27,929 nucleotides of DNA from Clostridia bacterium (lineage in GTDB: Bacteria; Bacillota_A; Clostridia; Oscillospirales; CAG-272): positions 1-27,929 of the forward strand of contig JAFTSQ010000023.1 of the NCBI GenBank assembly GCA_017467205.1, given 5' to 3'. The stretch's first letter is position 1. Each line of letters begins with the position of its first letter. Made by a program: the position numbers and the translations under genes. A model generated the notes under the pieces. The model worked only from the letters and a program-made list of their open reading frames with translations. It ran no database searches and was not told where the DNA came from. Shown here in pieces: positions 1 through 7,450 of the stretch.

Positions 1-2
1 CC

Positions 3-776
3 TCTCAGGGCTCGGTTTGCGGCTCAACCCTTGCGCTTATGGACGCAGGCGTTCCGATCAAAGCTCCCGTTGCAGGTATCTCCTGCGGACTTATCACCGC
101 AGAGGACGGAAGCTGGGATACTATGATAGACATTCAGGGTCGTGAGGACTTCTACGGCGATATGGACTTCAAGGTAGCAGGTACTCACAAGGGTATCACC
201 TCTATCCAGATGGACCTTAAGATTGACGGTCTTACTCCCGAGATAATCAAGAGAGCTCTTGAAACTACTCATCAGGGTAGAATCGAGATAATCGACAAGG
301 TTATCCTTCCTGCAATTGCCGCTCCCAGAGCGGAGGTTTCCAAGTACGCACCCAAGATGATCACTATGAAGATCAACCCCGACAAGATTCGTGAGGTTAT
401 CGGCTCGGGCGGAAAGGTTATCCAGAAGATAGTTGCCGACACCGGCGCGAAGATTGATATCAACGACGACGGAACGGTATTCATCGCAGCAGTTGACCGC
501 GACAGCGCAGATAAGGCAAAGGCTATTATCGACGCTATCGTATTCGAGCCCGTCGTTGGCGAAACTTACGAGGGTATGGTAACGAGAATTATTCCCATTG
601 GCGCGTTCGTTGAGTACGCTCCCGGCAAGGAGGGAATGGTTCACATCTCCAAGCTTCAGAAGGTGAGAACCGAGAACGTTGAGGACGTTGTCAGCGTTGG
701 TGACACCGTTCGCGTTAAGTTCCTCGGAACTGATGAAAAGGGCAGACAGAACCTTTCTATGAAGGACGCTGACTGA
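3..776 (+). CDS. pnp: Polyribonucleotide nucleotidyltransferase, C-terminal part (5' truncated by window edge)
   Basis: This is the 3' part of PNPase, the phosphorolytic 3'-5' exoribonuclease that trims and degrades RNA in the cytoplasm. The frame is open from base 3, and the first residues read SGSVCGSTLALMDAGVPIKA, the conserved core of the second RNase PH-like domain. After it come a KH domain (the stretch around IREVIGSGGKVIQ carries the GxxG loop) and an S1 RNA-binding domain (from VGETYEGMVTRI to the end). About 257 of the usual roughly 700 residues are present. The protein ends normally just after the S1 domain, without the long acidic tail of some homologues. A strong intrinsic terminator follows within 15 bases, so this is the end of its transcription unit. 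Identification is secure; the partial state is only the window edge. Confidence 0.97.
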   Translation, partial: SQGSVCGSTLALMDAGVPIKAPVAGISCGLITAEDGSWDTMIDIQGREDFYGDMDFKVAGTHKGITSIQMDLKIDGLTPEIIKRALETTHQGRIEIIDKVILPAIAAPRAEVSKYAPKMITMKINPDKIREVIGSGGKVIQKIVADTGAKIDINDDGTVFIAAVDRDSADKAKAIIDAIVFEPVVGETYEGMVTRIIPIGAFVEYAPGKEGMVHISKLQKVRTENVEDVVSVGDTVRVKFLGTDEKGRQNLSMKDAD

Positions 777-790
777 TATTAGAACGAAAA

Positions 791-825
791 AACCGACTTT
801 CCAAAAAAGGAAAGTCGGTTTTTTT
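791..825 (+). terminator. Intrinsic terminator of pnp
   Basis: A perfect 12-bp stem (791-802 with 809-820) around an A6 loop is followed by an uninterrupted T tract to 825. It starts 14 bases after the pnp stop. The flanking A-run means it could also work for the leftward small gene ending at 853. Confidence 0.92.
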
Positions 826-852
826 ATGCCCAAAGGCGTATTTGCAAGCAGA

Positions 853-996
853 TTATCTCGTGATGAACCAAATGATTATGTAAAGAAGAACGACGACGGG
901 GGAGGCAATAACTGCAATGAGCAGACCGGTGGTAACCTTATCCCATATTTCAGCTCTCTTCTTCTTTTTCTCCTGCTCAAGCTCGAAATTATCCAT
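853..996 (-). CDS. 47-residue single-pass membrane peptide, unknown function
   Basis: A short leftward gene starts at ATG 996 with a good ribosome site (GGAGG about 7 bases upstream) and its own promoter. The peptide begins MDNFELEQEKKKKRAEIWDK, a charged segment rich in Lys and Glu. A single hydrophobic segment follows (roughly residues 22-44) and it ends in ITR. It looks like a small inner-membrane protein with a cytoplasmic charged head, but orientation is inferred only from the charges. I do not recognise a family. Its stop lies 28 bases before the palindromic pnp terminator, which would end its transcript as well. The opposite strand also reads open here (826-1023) but has no ribosome site. 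Promoter, ribosome site and membrane-like composition together make this strand the better choice. Confidence 0.72.
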   Translation of the reverse strand: MDNFELEQEKKKKRAEIWDKVTTGLLIAVIASPVVVLLYIIIWFITR

Positions 997-1064
997 TTTA
1001 AAATCCTCCGTAATAGCGAATAGTTATGTTAATATAAATAAACTAAAATATCTTACTAAACTAT

Positions 1065-1093
1065 ATTCTAACACATAATTTTCAATAAGTCAA
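1065..1093 (-). promoter_or_regulatory. Sigma-A promoter for the 47-residue membrane peptide
   Basis: On the minus strand TTGACT (1093-1088) and TAGAAT (1070-1065) are separated by 17 bases. The site lies about 70 bases upstream of the ATG at 996 and is back to back with the promoter of the CYTH gene. Confidence 0.75.
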
Positions 1094-1111
1094 CAAAAAT
1101 CTATTGAGCTA

Positions 1112-1140
1112 TTGAAAAAATCTTCTTCCTGTGATAGAAT
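1112..1140 (+). promoter_or_regulatory. Sigma-A promoter for the CYTH-domain gene
   Basis: TTGAAA (1112-1117), a 17-base spacer and TAGAAT (1135-1140), 28 bases before the ATG at 1168. The two -35 boxes of this divergent pair are only 18 bases apart, so one bound protein could affect both. Confidence 0.75.
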
Positions 1141-1167
1141 TTATATAGAAAAAGCGTGAGGTGTCCT

Positions 1168-1686
1168 ATGGAATTCAAAAGCGGCGTTGAAATAGAGCGG
1201 AAATATATAATTGCTATTCCCGCGCTTTCCGATATGCAGCGCATGGAGGGCTATCGCGTCAGCGATATTGAGCAGATATATCTTGAGTCAAGCCTTGCGA
1301 CTCATAGGATAAGGCGGCGCGAGTATGCCGACAGATGTGTGTATACCGAAACGGTGAAGCACCGAATTGACGGGATGAGCGCCGTTGAGGAGGAGCGGGA
1401 AATAGACGCCCGGGAATACGCGAGCTTGAAAGAGAAAATCGCGGTCGGGAGCCACCCCGTGTGCAAAAAACGGCACGAATTTATCTATAAAGGTCAGCTT
1501 TTTGAGATAGATATATACCCATTCTGGCGCGGCAGCTGCATTATGGAAACCGAGCTCGAAACAAGGCTTGATTCGCCACAGCTTCCGCCGTTTATCAGAA
1601 TCATCCGCGAGGTCACCGGGGACAAAAGATATTCCAACGCCTCGCTCTCGCGTGCACTTATGCCTGAGGAAAATCTCTCGGTGTAA
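1168..1686 (+). CDS. CYTH-domain protein (triphosphate tunnel metalloenzyme family)
   Basis: A 172-residue protein of the CYTH/triphosphate tunnel metalloenzyme superfamily. Family members hydrolyse inorganic triphosphate or thiamine triphosphate, or act as class IV adenylate cyclases, using a metal inside a beta-barrel tunnel. The hallmark ExExK signature is present near the N-terminus (E8-I-E10-R-K12). Alternating charged strands follow, such as RIRRREY, EEEREID and FEIDIY, with a late ETELE that fits the metal-binding side chains of the barrel. The start at 1168 is preferred over an in-frame GTG at 1156 because GAGGTG sits just before it and overlaps the GTG. The gene has its own promoter and ends base to base against rlmH on the other strand. 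The substrate cannot be told from sequence. Confidence 0.85.
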   Translation: MEFKSGVEIERKYIIAIPALSDMQRMEGYRVSDIEQIYLESSLATHRIRRREYADRCVYTETVKHRIDGMSAVEEEREIDAREYASLKEKIAVGSHPVCKKRHEFIYKGQLFEIDIYPFWRGSCIMETELETRLDSPQLPPFIRIIREVTGDKRYSNASLSRALMPEENLSV

Positions 1687-2166
1687 TTATTTGTGATATT
1701 TCTTACCCGCAATTATTGTAAAAGAGCGGTAGAGCACCTCGGCGAGTATCACGCGCATCAGCTGATGCGGGAAGGTAAGGCGAGATACCGACAGGCGAAG
1801 GTCGCAGGCAGACTTAACCTTATCGGATAGTCCGTGCGACGAGCCTATTATGAGGCAAATCTTGCCGCACCGCTCGGCGGCTCGCTCGATTTCTCTTGCA
1901 AGCGTCACCGAGTCAAACTCGCGTCCTTCGACGCAAAGCGCTATGCGGTACGCGCCCTGCGGTATTCTGTCGAGTATCTTGTCGCCCTCTGCCGAAAGCG
2001 CGCGGGCTATTTGAGCGCTGTCGTCCTCGTCGGCGATGCGCTCCTCTTTAATATTTATCTCTTCGACTCTTGCGTATTGCGAGAGTCTTTTTTCATATTC
2101 GCGCTCGGCATCCTTGAGATAGCCTTCCTTGAGCGTTCCGACTGTTATGAGGGTGAGGTGTATCAT
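1687..2166 (-). CDS. rlmH: 23S rRNA (pseudouridine-1915-N3)-methyltransferase RlmH
   Basis: A 159-residue SPOUT-class methyltransferase that methylates pseudouridine 1915 in helix 69 of 23S rRNA using S-adenosylmethionine. The N-terminus (MIHLTLITVGTLKEGYLKDA), full family length and the knot motif LIIGSSHGLSDKVK are all typical. The C-terminal half ends in the conserved Leu-rich segment with HQLMRVILAEVLYRSF. Its ATG overlaps the stop of the upstream cysteine desulfurase gene by one base (TAATG), so the two are translationally coupled. It is the last gene of the murD operon. Its stop codon touches the stop codon of the CYTH gene (TAATTA), leaving no room for a terminator between the convergent genes. 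Confidence 0.96.
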   Translation of the reverse strand: MIHLTLITVGTLKEGYLKDAEREYEKRLSQYARVEEINIKEERIADEDDSAQIARALSAEGDKILDRIPQGAYRIALCVEGREFDSVTLAREIERAAERCGKICLIIGSSHGLSDKVKSACDLRLSVSRLTFPHQLMRVILAEVLYRSFTIIAGKKYHK

Positions 2167-3329
2167 TATCTTATCCTCGCAAGCTTTGAAAGTCCGCTCT
2201 CAAGTGCGCGTGTCAGCTCGTCAAGGTCGTCCTCTGTATTTCTGTGCGAAAAGCTTATCCTTATCGAACAGTCGGCCTCGCGCTCGGTTCTGCCGTATGC
2301 CAAAAGAGCCGATGAAATATGCGCGGAGTTTGACGAGCAGGCAGAGCCGCTTGAAACCAAAATGCCGAGTGAGGAAAGGTAATGAAGCATAGTTTCGCTC
2401 TTGACGTTCGGCAGGGTGAGGTTGAGTATATGCGGTGCGTGATGCTCGGGATTTGTAATGCTGATAGCCTGCAAGGCAGGGGAGCGTGTGAGATTTTCAA
2501 TGAGTTTTTGGCGCAAGCCTTCGATTTTTGCGTATCTTTCGCCAAGAGATTTTTTGGCGATATCGGTCGCCACGCCAAACGCGGCAATAGCAGGCACGTT
2601 CTCTGTTCCCGAGCGCAAGCCGAGCTCCTGACCGCCGCCGAGTATCATCGGTGCAAGCCCGCGGCTTTTCATAATAGCATCGGACACTGCAAGCGCTCCC
2701 ACGCCCTTCGGGCCTTCTATCTTATGCGAGGACACGGTTATCATATCCGCGCCAAGCCTTTGCATAGAGAAGGGGCATTTCATAAAGCTCTGCGTCGCGT
2801 CTATATGAAGCACCGCCTCACGCGAGTGCTCACGCATCAGCCGCGAGAGATTTTCTATATCGTAAAGCGCGCCCGTTTCGTTGTTTACCATCATAACGGT
2901 AACGAGGATAACGTCTGCCGTCATTTCCCGCTCGAGCGCACCCGTGTCGAGTTTTCCGCACTTTGTGGGGATTCGTACGACCTTATATCCCTGCCGCTCA
3001 AGCTCGGAAAGCGGCGCGCTTACCGAGGCGTGCTCGCCCTCGCTCGTGATTATCTTTGCACCGCGCCTGTAACGCTCCTTGGCATAGGCGCGACCGAATA
3101 TTGCAAGGTTGTTTGCCTCGCTTCCCGAGGCGGTGAATATGAGCTCTGCTCCCTTTGCGCCAAGGGCTGAAAGTATGGTGCGCCTTGCCTCGCTTACCGT
3201 CTTTTCGGCAAGGTAGCCTGCCGAGTGGAGCGATGACGGATTGCCGAAGCAGTCGTTCGATACCTCTATGTAGCGCTCGAGCGCTTCGGGGCAGATTTTA
3301 GTCGTAGCACTGTTGTCAAGATAAATCAT
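2166..3329 (-). CDS. Cysteine desulfurase, NifS/IscS-type, class V aminotransferase
   Basis: A 387-residue PLP enzyme that removes sulfur from cysteine as a protein-bound persulfide for Fe-S clusters or tRNA thiolation. The N-terminal MIYLDNSATTKICPEALERY, the PLP His region (EGEHASVSAP), the Schiff-base lysine in SSHKIEGPKGVG and the mobile active-site cysteine loop SSGSACSSNSAH are all visible. No scaffold gene (iscU/nifU) or tRNA thiouridylase (mnmA, thiI) lies beside it, so the sulfur acceptor is unclear. Its ATG overlaps the stop of the upstream lipoprotein gene (ATGA), and its own stop overlaps the rlmH start, so it sits tightly inside the murD operon. Family call is firm; exact subtype is not. 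Confidence 0.95.
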   Translation of the reverse strand: MIYLDNSATTKICPEALERYIEVSNDCFGNPSSLHSAGYLAEKTVSEARRTILSALGAKGAELIFTASGSEANNLAIFGRAYAKERYRRGAKIITSEGEHASVSAPLSELERQGYKVVRIPTKCGKLDTGALEREMTADVILVTVMMVNNETGALYDIENLSRLMREHSREAVLHIDATQSFMKCPFSMQRLGADMITVSSHKIEGPKGVGALAVSDAIMKSRGLAPMILGGGQELGLRSGTENVPAIAAFGVATDIAKKSLGERYAKIEGLRQKLIENLTRSPALQAISITNPEHHAPHILNLTLPNVKSETMLHYLSSLGILVSSGSACSSNSAHISSALLAYGRTEREADCSIRISFSHRNTEDDLDELTRALESGLSKLARIR

Positions 3330-4333
3330 TTGAATACAACTCTTTCGATAACGTCTTCTATCTCGCCGATAAGGTCTTGGTAGCTTTCCTCAAGCGAGGT
3401 GAAGGTAAATACGAATCCGGAGAAGCTGGTAGCCGAGTAAATCTGATAGACGTGGTAGGTTTCGCCGTCGTACTCGTAGGTATACTCGTACGAGAGTGCG
3501 TTGGTAAGATTGCCGATAGTCGTCTGCTCGTTCTCGCTGATAACGGTTATCTCGCCGAAGAGTGAGGTGAGCTCGTCCTTTCTCATAGTCCAGTAGTCTG
3601 CAAACTTAACTCCGCCGATAGTCATTCGCGAGAAGGTGAGGGATGCCACACCGTCAATCTCGCAGGTGACGATAGCGCCGTTTGAGAGCGGCTCGTACCG
3701 TTCGGGCACGTAAAGCTCAAAGCCGCAGAGGGATGAGTCGGAGGCGAGCTTATATCCGTCGACTACCTCCGAGCCGTCGTCGCTCGGAGTGCCCTTGTCC
3801 GCAAACTTGACGTTTTCCATAATCTTTACAAGCTTTTCAAGGTGCGTGTCGTAGTAGCTGACGCCCTCGCTCTTTTCTTTGAGGAGCGCGGTATAGGTCA
3901 GAATGAAGAAGCGGCCCTTGTACTTTGCGTATACCTGAAGGAATTTGTACTCCGCTTCACCGTAAACGTAGCTGAAGGTGTACTGATACGCCTCCTCCGC
4001 ATTGCCGAGGTTGACCTTTTCCCCCTTGTCGCTTTTGCTCTTTATCTCAAGAGTTGATTCCTTAAGGCTTTCGGTGAAATATTCGTCAAGCGTGACACTC
4101 GGCATCTCGGCTTCAACGAGAGAAACCGAGGTCGAGTCAAGCGTGGAAACGAACGCCGAGCGGATTCCGCCGATATTGGATACAGTCCACTCCTCAGGCG
4201 CGTAAAAGTAAAATCCGTCACGCTCGCCGTCGTTTACGAGCTGCATTCCCTCGGGCACGCCATCATCACCGCAGGATGCGAGAAGAAGTGCGGAGCATAA
4301 GAGAATTAAAATCAATACGAGTTTTTTCGTCAT
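3326..4333 (-). CDS. Lipoprotein with two PsbP-like repeats
   Basis: A 335-residue predicted lipoprotein. It starts with MTKKLVLILILLCSALLLAS followed by Cys 21, a clear lipobox, so the mature protein should be anchored to the outer face of the membrane. The rest falls into two related halves. Each opens with a Gly-aromatic-aromatic and Pro signature (DGFYFYAPEEWTVSN in the first, CGFELYVPERYEPLSN in the second) and ends in a strand with Tyr-rich YTFSYVYGEAEYKF or YEYTYEYDGETYHVYQIYSA. This pattern resembles the PsbP/DUF1795 fold, here duplicated, and no function follows from it. It lies 89 bases after murD and overlaps the cysteine desulfurase start by four bases. An AAAGGA ribosome site precedes the ATG. 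Confidence 0.85.
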   Translation of the reverse strand: MTKKLVLILILLCSALLLASCGDDGVPEGMQLVNDGERDGFYFYAPEEWTVSNIGGIRSAFVSTLDSTSVSLVEAEMPSVTLDEYFTESLKESTLEIKSKSDKGEKVNLGNAEEAYQYTFSYVYGEAEYKFLQVYAKYKGRFFILTYTALLKEKSEGVSYYDTHLEKLVKIMENVKFADKGTPSDDGSEVVDGYKLASDSSLCGFELYVPERYEPLSNGAIVTCEIDGVASLTFSRMTIGGVKFADYWTMRKDELTSLFGEITVISENEQTTIGNLTNALSYEYTYEYDGETYHVYQIYSATSFSGFVFTFTSLEESYQDLIGEIEDVIERVVFK

Positions 4334-4422
4334 TTGCTTGTCTTTCCTTTCAGTGCCGCAAGCAGCTCTCGCGGCATTTTTGATACACGTTTTCGAAAAA
4401 GTCCGAAAAACGAGTGTAAAAT

Positions 4423-5793
4423 CTATATTTTTTCTTTGTTTATTACCATTTTTGCGAGCTCTGCAAATCGAGCTCCGCGCTCCTTGTAGCCGGAAAAGGC
4501 GTCGTGACTTGTTGCCGCAGGGGAGAGAAGAACCGTGTCGCCCGCATCCGCAAAGCCGACAGCCGCCGCAACTGCAGCGTCAAAATCCTTTTCGTAGGTA
4601 TAACCGACCTCTTTCGTGTCAAAGTCGCCCGACTCAAGACGGGCGAGCATTTCAAGCCCTGCCTCTCCGGTGAGAACGACCGCCTTTGCATAGCGGTGAA
4701 GGCTCGCGAGCAACTCGTCGTAGGAAAGCTTCTTTCCTCTACCGCCGAGTATAAGCACGACGCGGCGGGGAAGGGAGCGAAGGGTAGCAAGCGTTCTTTT
4801 CGGAGTCGAGTCAATCGAGGAGTCTATGAACTCCACGCCGCCGTAGCAGCCAATCCTCTTTGCGCGGTGCTCAAGACCCGCAAAGCTTTCCGAAACCTTA
4901 AGGAAGGCGTCCTTCGTCATTCGCTCGTCGAGCAGCGCTATCGCGGCAAGATAGTCGGATAAAAAGTGCTCCTGTCGGAGCAGTATCCCTGCCTCCGAAA
5001 GGTAGGGCTCGCCGTTTTTCAGTATGTAGCCGTCGCGGCGTGAGAGGCGCATCGGTGCTCCGAGTCGTAAAAGCTCGCCGTCGCTCATCTTAGTTGAGTA
5101 AACGGCGTCAGCACCGTATTTTTTGATAAAGGGAACAGAAAGCGGTGAGTCGGCGCAGATTATCCTGCGCTCCGCGCGCTTGAGAACATTCTCCTTCGCG
5201 CCTATATATTCGTCCATCGACTTGTGCCAGTCGAGGTGGTTTTCGCTGATATTGGTTATGACCGCCGCCTCGCTTTTTGGGGTGAGGCTCATAAGCTGAA
5301 AGCTTGAAAGCTCTGCCACGTAGGCATCCGTGTCGGGAAAATCAAGGGTAGGGGACATAGCCCTGCCGATATTTCCGCATAGAGTCGCGCGCACGCCGGA
5401 ATGAAGTAGAAGCTCGGACGCAACGGTTGCGGTGGTGCTTTTTCCGTCCGTTCCCGTAATCGAGAAGACCGGCTTTTTCACACTGCCGAAGAAAAGCTCC
5501 GCATCCGACGATATCTTAACCCCGCGCTTCGCCGCAAGGGAAATCTTTCGCCTGTCGGGGCGCACGGTGGGCGAGAGAAAAAGAATATCCTCGTCAATTC
5601 CTTCAAGGAAATTATCCCCGATAAAGAGTCTTTCGGCAACAACTCCCGCAGGGAGAGCTTTTGGTGCTGCCGTGCTTCTGACGGTCAGAGAGTAGGGTAC
5701 GCCGAGTGCCCTCAGATGCTCAAGCACGCCGAGGGTGGATATTCCAACGCCGACTATCCCGATACTGTATCTCTTATTCCTTTTGTCGAACAT
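4423..5793 (-). CDS. murD: UDP-N-acetylmuramoyl-L-alanine--D-glutamate ligase MurD
   Basis: A 456-residue Mur ligase that adds D-glutamate to UDP-MurNAc-L-Ala in the cytoplasm, using ATP. The N-terminal Rossmann-like domain starts GIVGVGISTLGVLEHL. The ATP-binding loop reads SITGTDGKSTTA, and the MurD signatures ELSSFQL and ENHLDWH follow. The C-terminal domain carries the ligand-proximal GGRGKKLSYDEL and LSPAATSHDAFSGY, which corresponds to the SPACASFDMF region of other MurD proteins. Length is normal. It is the first gene of the leftward operon with the lipoprotein, cysteine desulfurase and rlmH, and is driven by a promoter at 5811-5839. An AGAGG site lies 9-13 bases before the ATG. It stands away from the usual division-cell-wall cluster. 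Confidence 0.96.
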   Translation of the reverse strand: MFDKRNKRYSIGIVGVGISTLGVLEHLRALGVPYSLTVRSTAAPKALPAGVVAERLFIGDNFLEGIDEDILFLSPTVRPDRRKISLAAKRGVKISSDAELFFGSVKKPVFSITGTDGKSTTATVASELLLHSGVRATLCGNIGRAMSPTLDFPDTDAYVAELSSFQLMSLTPKSEAAVITNISENHLDWHKSMDEYIGAKENVLKRAERRIICADSPLSVPFIKKYGADAVYSTKMSDGELLRLGAPMRLSRRDGYILKNGEPYLSEAGILLRQEHFLSDYLAAIALLDERMTKDAFLKVSESFAGLEHRAKRIGCYGGVEFIDSSIDSTPKRTLATLRSLPRRVVLILGGRGKKLSYDELLASLHRYAKAVVLTGEAGLEMLARLESGDFDTKEVGYTYEKDFDAAVAAAVGFADAGDTVLLSPAATSHDAFSGYKERGARFAELAKMVINKEKI

Positions 5794-5810
5794 ACGCGAG
5801 TGCCTCTTAT

Positions 5811-5839
5811 ATTATAATTATTTTCGCGCGCAATTGCAA
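5811..5839 (-). promoter_or_regulatory. Sigma-A promoter of the murD operon
   Basis: On the minus strand TTGCAA (5839-5834), a 17-base spacer and TATAAT (5816-5811), 18 bases before the murD ATG. The leader is therefore very short. Confidence 0.8.
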
Positions 5840-6023
5840 CTAAATCTTTCAAAATTTACAAAAATTAAATAAAGCCGCAGAGTGCGAGCGCCAAGGTGCT
5901 TCCTTTAATATGGTATTCCAAACCTGCAAAAAGCGTCAAAGAAAAGGCGCTTTCGCGGCGGGTGAATTTTGCTCACTGCGTCGGACAAGTCGGGGGCGTA
6001 TCACGATTTTTGCGCAAAAATAG
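5840..6023. other. Non-coding stretch between murD promoter and RNase P RNA terminator
   Basis: About 180 bases without a believable gene. The frame open at 5896-6096 runs into the RNase P terminator and lacks a ribosome site. A short inverted pair, AAAGCG near 5938 with CGCTTT near 5959, could form a small hairpin. I see no promoter inside and no known RNA family. Confidence 0.4.
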
Positions 6024-6067
6024 CATAAAGGCGGGCGACCGTTTTTCTACGGTCGCCCGCCTTTATG
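6024..6067 (-). terminator. Intrinsic terminator of the RNase P RNA gene
   Basis: A perfect 19-bp stem (6024-6042 with 6049-6067) around a 6-base loop. On the minus strand it is followed by CTATTTTTG. It lies 22 bases beyond the mature 3' end of the RNase P RNA. Confidence 0.9.
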
Positions 6068-6089
6068 TAAACAATAATTTACAAAATGC

Positions 6090-6462
6090 AGACTGAACTT
6101 GTAAGCCGGGTTCTGTACGCTTTCGCGCGGCAATCATCTATCTTCACCGCGAGTTACCCCGCGGTTCAAGCCGTACGGCTCTGCCACCATAAAAGTTAAA
6201 CGACGGGCAGCCGCCAAAGTTTTACTTTGATTTTAAGGTGTTGCTTCGGATAGGGTTTACAGCGAGCCTATGTTACCATAAGCACGGGTGAGCTCTTACC
6301 TCGCCTTTCCATCCTTACCGCTTGCGCGGCGGTTTATTTCTGTTGCACTTTCCCGGAGGTCGCCCTCGGCGGACGTTATCCGTTATCCTGCCCTATGAGG
6401 CCCGGACTTTCCTCACGATAATACCTTTCGGCGCAATATCGCGCGATTGCCCCATTCAGTCT
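6090..6462 (-). ncRNA. rnpB: RNase P RNA, bacterial type A
   Basis: The catalytic RNA of RNase P, which makes the 5' ends of tRNAs. Read on the minus strand, the conserved GAGGAAAGTCCGGGC near the 5' end, the AGAAATAAACCGCC segment, the GGTAAGGATGGAAAGGCGAG segment and the 3' motif AGAACCCGGCTTACA are all present. The ends were set by helix P1: AGACTGAA at 6462-6455 pairs perfectly with TTCAGTCT at 6097-6090. That gives a length of about 373 bases, normal for type A. The consensus promoter at 6469-6497 predicts a start at about 6462, which agrees with P1. A terminator follows. Confidence 0.96.
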
Positions 6463-6468
6463 TTTAAC

Positions 6469-6497
6469 ATTATAACCGAGCGGAGCTTGTTTGTCAA
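6469..6497 (-). promoter_or_regulatory. Perfect consensus promoter of rnpB
   Basis: TTGACA (6497-6492), 17-base spacer, TATAAT (6474-6469) on the minus strand. This matches both consensus hexamers exactly, as expected for a strong stable-RNA promoter. The predicted start coincides with the 5' end of helix P1. Confidence 0.93.
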
Positions 6498-6566
6498 GTG
6501 TTAAAAAACGCGCCGAATGTAAATACTATTTCTACAATAGTTTATATATTTTCTAACGGAGTTTTT

Positions 6567-7292
6567 ATGAGGTCGTGTGAGATATTCGGTATAGAGGTTA
6601 GCATTGGTACAAGAGAGGAGCTTTTTTCTGCCGTAAAGGCCTGCCTTCGCCGAGGCGGCAGAGTGGCGACGGTAAATCCGCTTATGTTGATGTCGGCAAG
6701 AGAGTCGGCTGAATTTTTCTCGGTTCTTTCGAGCTTTGAGCTTCGGATTCCCGACGGATACGGCATAACCCTCGCCGCCGCTATGCTGGGCGAGAAAACC
6801 GAGGTGTTATCGGGGGTGGAGCTCGGGAAAATGCTGCTTTCGGAGGGCGGGGTGTCGCTCGCGCTCGTCGGCGCTTTGCCCGGCGTTGCCAAAGAGGCTA
6901 TGAGGCGGCTGAGGGCGGAGTTTCCGAGCCTTTCGGAAGCCTTCGTTTTCGACGGTTACAGTTATACTGTAAGCGAGCTGAAGGAGTCGCTTTCGCGCAC
7001 TCGCCCGCGTCTTGCCTATTTCTGCCTTTCCTCGCCGAAGCAGGAGCTCCTTATAGCCAAGGTGCACGCCGCCTCACCTCACACCCTTTACATCGGGCTC
7101 GGCGGCTCGCTCGACGTTTATTCGGGAAGAGTGAAAAGAGCGCCGAAATTTGTTCGTACACTTCACCTCGAATGGCTCTGGCGTGCCGTCCTTGAGCCCA
7201 AACGCTTTCTCAAAATTCCGCGGCTTTTTGTTTTTCTTTACCGCGTTTTTCGCGAAAAGAGGGAGTTGTTGACCAAAAAAAGCGGTGGTTGA
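6567..7292 (+). CDS. WecG/TagA/CpsF family glycosyltransferase (GT26)
   Basis: A 241-residue membrane-associated glycosyltransferase of family GT26. Characterised members add N-acetylmannosamine to undecaprenyl-diphospho-GlcNAc for teichoic acid or other surface glycans. The N-terminal ATVNPLMLMSAR, the central RIPDGYGITLAAAM (with the conserved Asp), the late LGGSLDVYSGRVKRAPKFVR and the C-terminal LEWLWRAVLEPKRFLKIPRL are all family hallmarks. The Arg/Lys-rich end is the part that docks to the membrane. I place the start at 6567, where CGGAG lies 6-7 bases upstream. The frame stays open further upstream, to a TTG at 6498 inside the rnpB promoter, but without a ribosome site. It stands alone, with no other surface-polymer gene nearby, so its end product cannot be assigned. 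Confidence 0.93.
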   Translation: MRSCEIFGIEVSIGTREELFSAVKACLRRGGRVATVNPLMLMSARESAEFFSVLSSFELRIPDGYGITLAAAMLGEKTEVLSGVELGKMLLSEGGVSLALVGALPGVAKEAMRRLRAEFPSLSEAFVFDGYSYTVSELKESLSRTRPRLAYFCLSSPKQELLIAKVHAASPHTLYIGLGGSLDVYSGRVKRAPKFVRTLHLEWLWRAVLEPKRFLKIPRLFVFLYRVFREKRELLTKKSGG

Positions 7293-7343
7293 AAAGCGAA
7301 AATGCAGAAAAGTGACAAAACTGATAAAATTTCAACAATACTA

Positions 7344-7372
7344 TTGTATATTGAAGAAAAATGTGTTATAAT
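7344..7372 (+). promoter_or_regulatory. Promoter of gapA with an overlapping small palindrome
   Basis: TTGTAT (7344-7349), 17-base spacer, TATAAT (7367-7372), 79 bases before the ATG. An 11-base palindrome CAATACTATTG (7336-7346) overlaps the -35 box and is a possible, unproven operator. Confidence 0.75.
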
Positions 7373-7450
7373 TTATGGTGGGTTTGAAGGGAAACCTCAC
7401 CCGATTAATTGCTGACAATAAAAAATTATATTATTTGGAGGAACACAAAA

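Noticed and set aside
826..1023. Rightward 65-codon frame after the pnp terminator
   Set aside because: No ribosome site, starts inside the terminator T tract, and the opposite strand encodes a better supported membrane peptide with promoter and ribosome site.
4354..4380. Hairpin TGCCGC/GCGGCA with T run between murD and the lipoprotein gene
   Set aside because: Short six-bp stem, and the T run is on the strand opposite to the operon; probably chance or a minor mRNA stability element.
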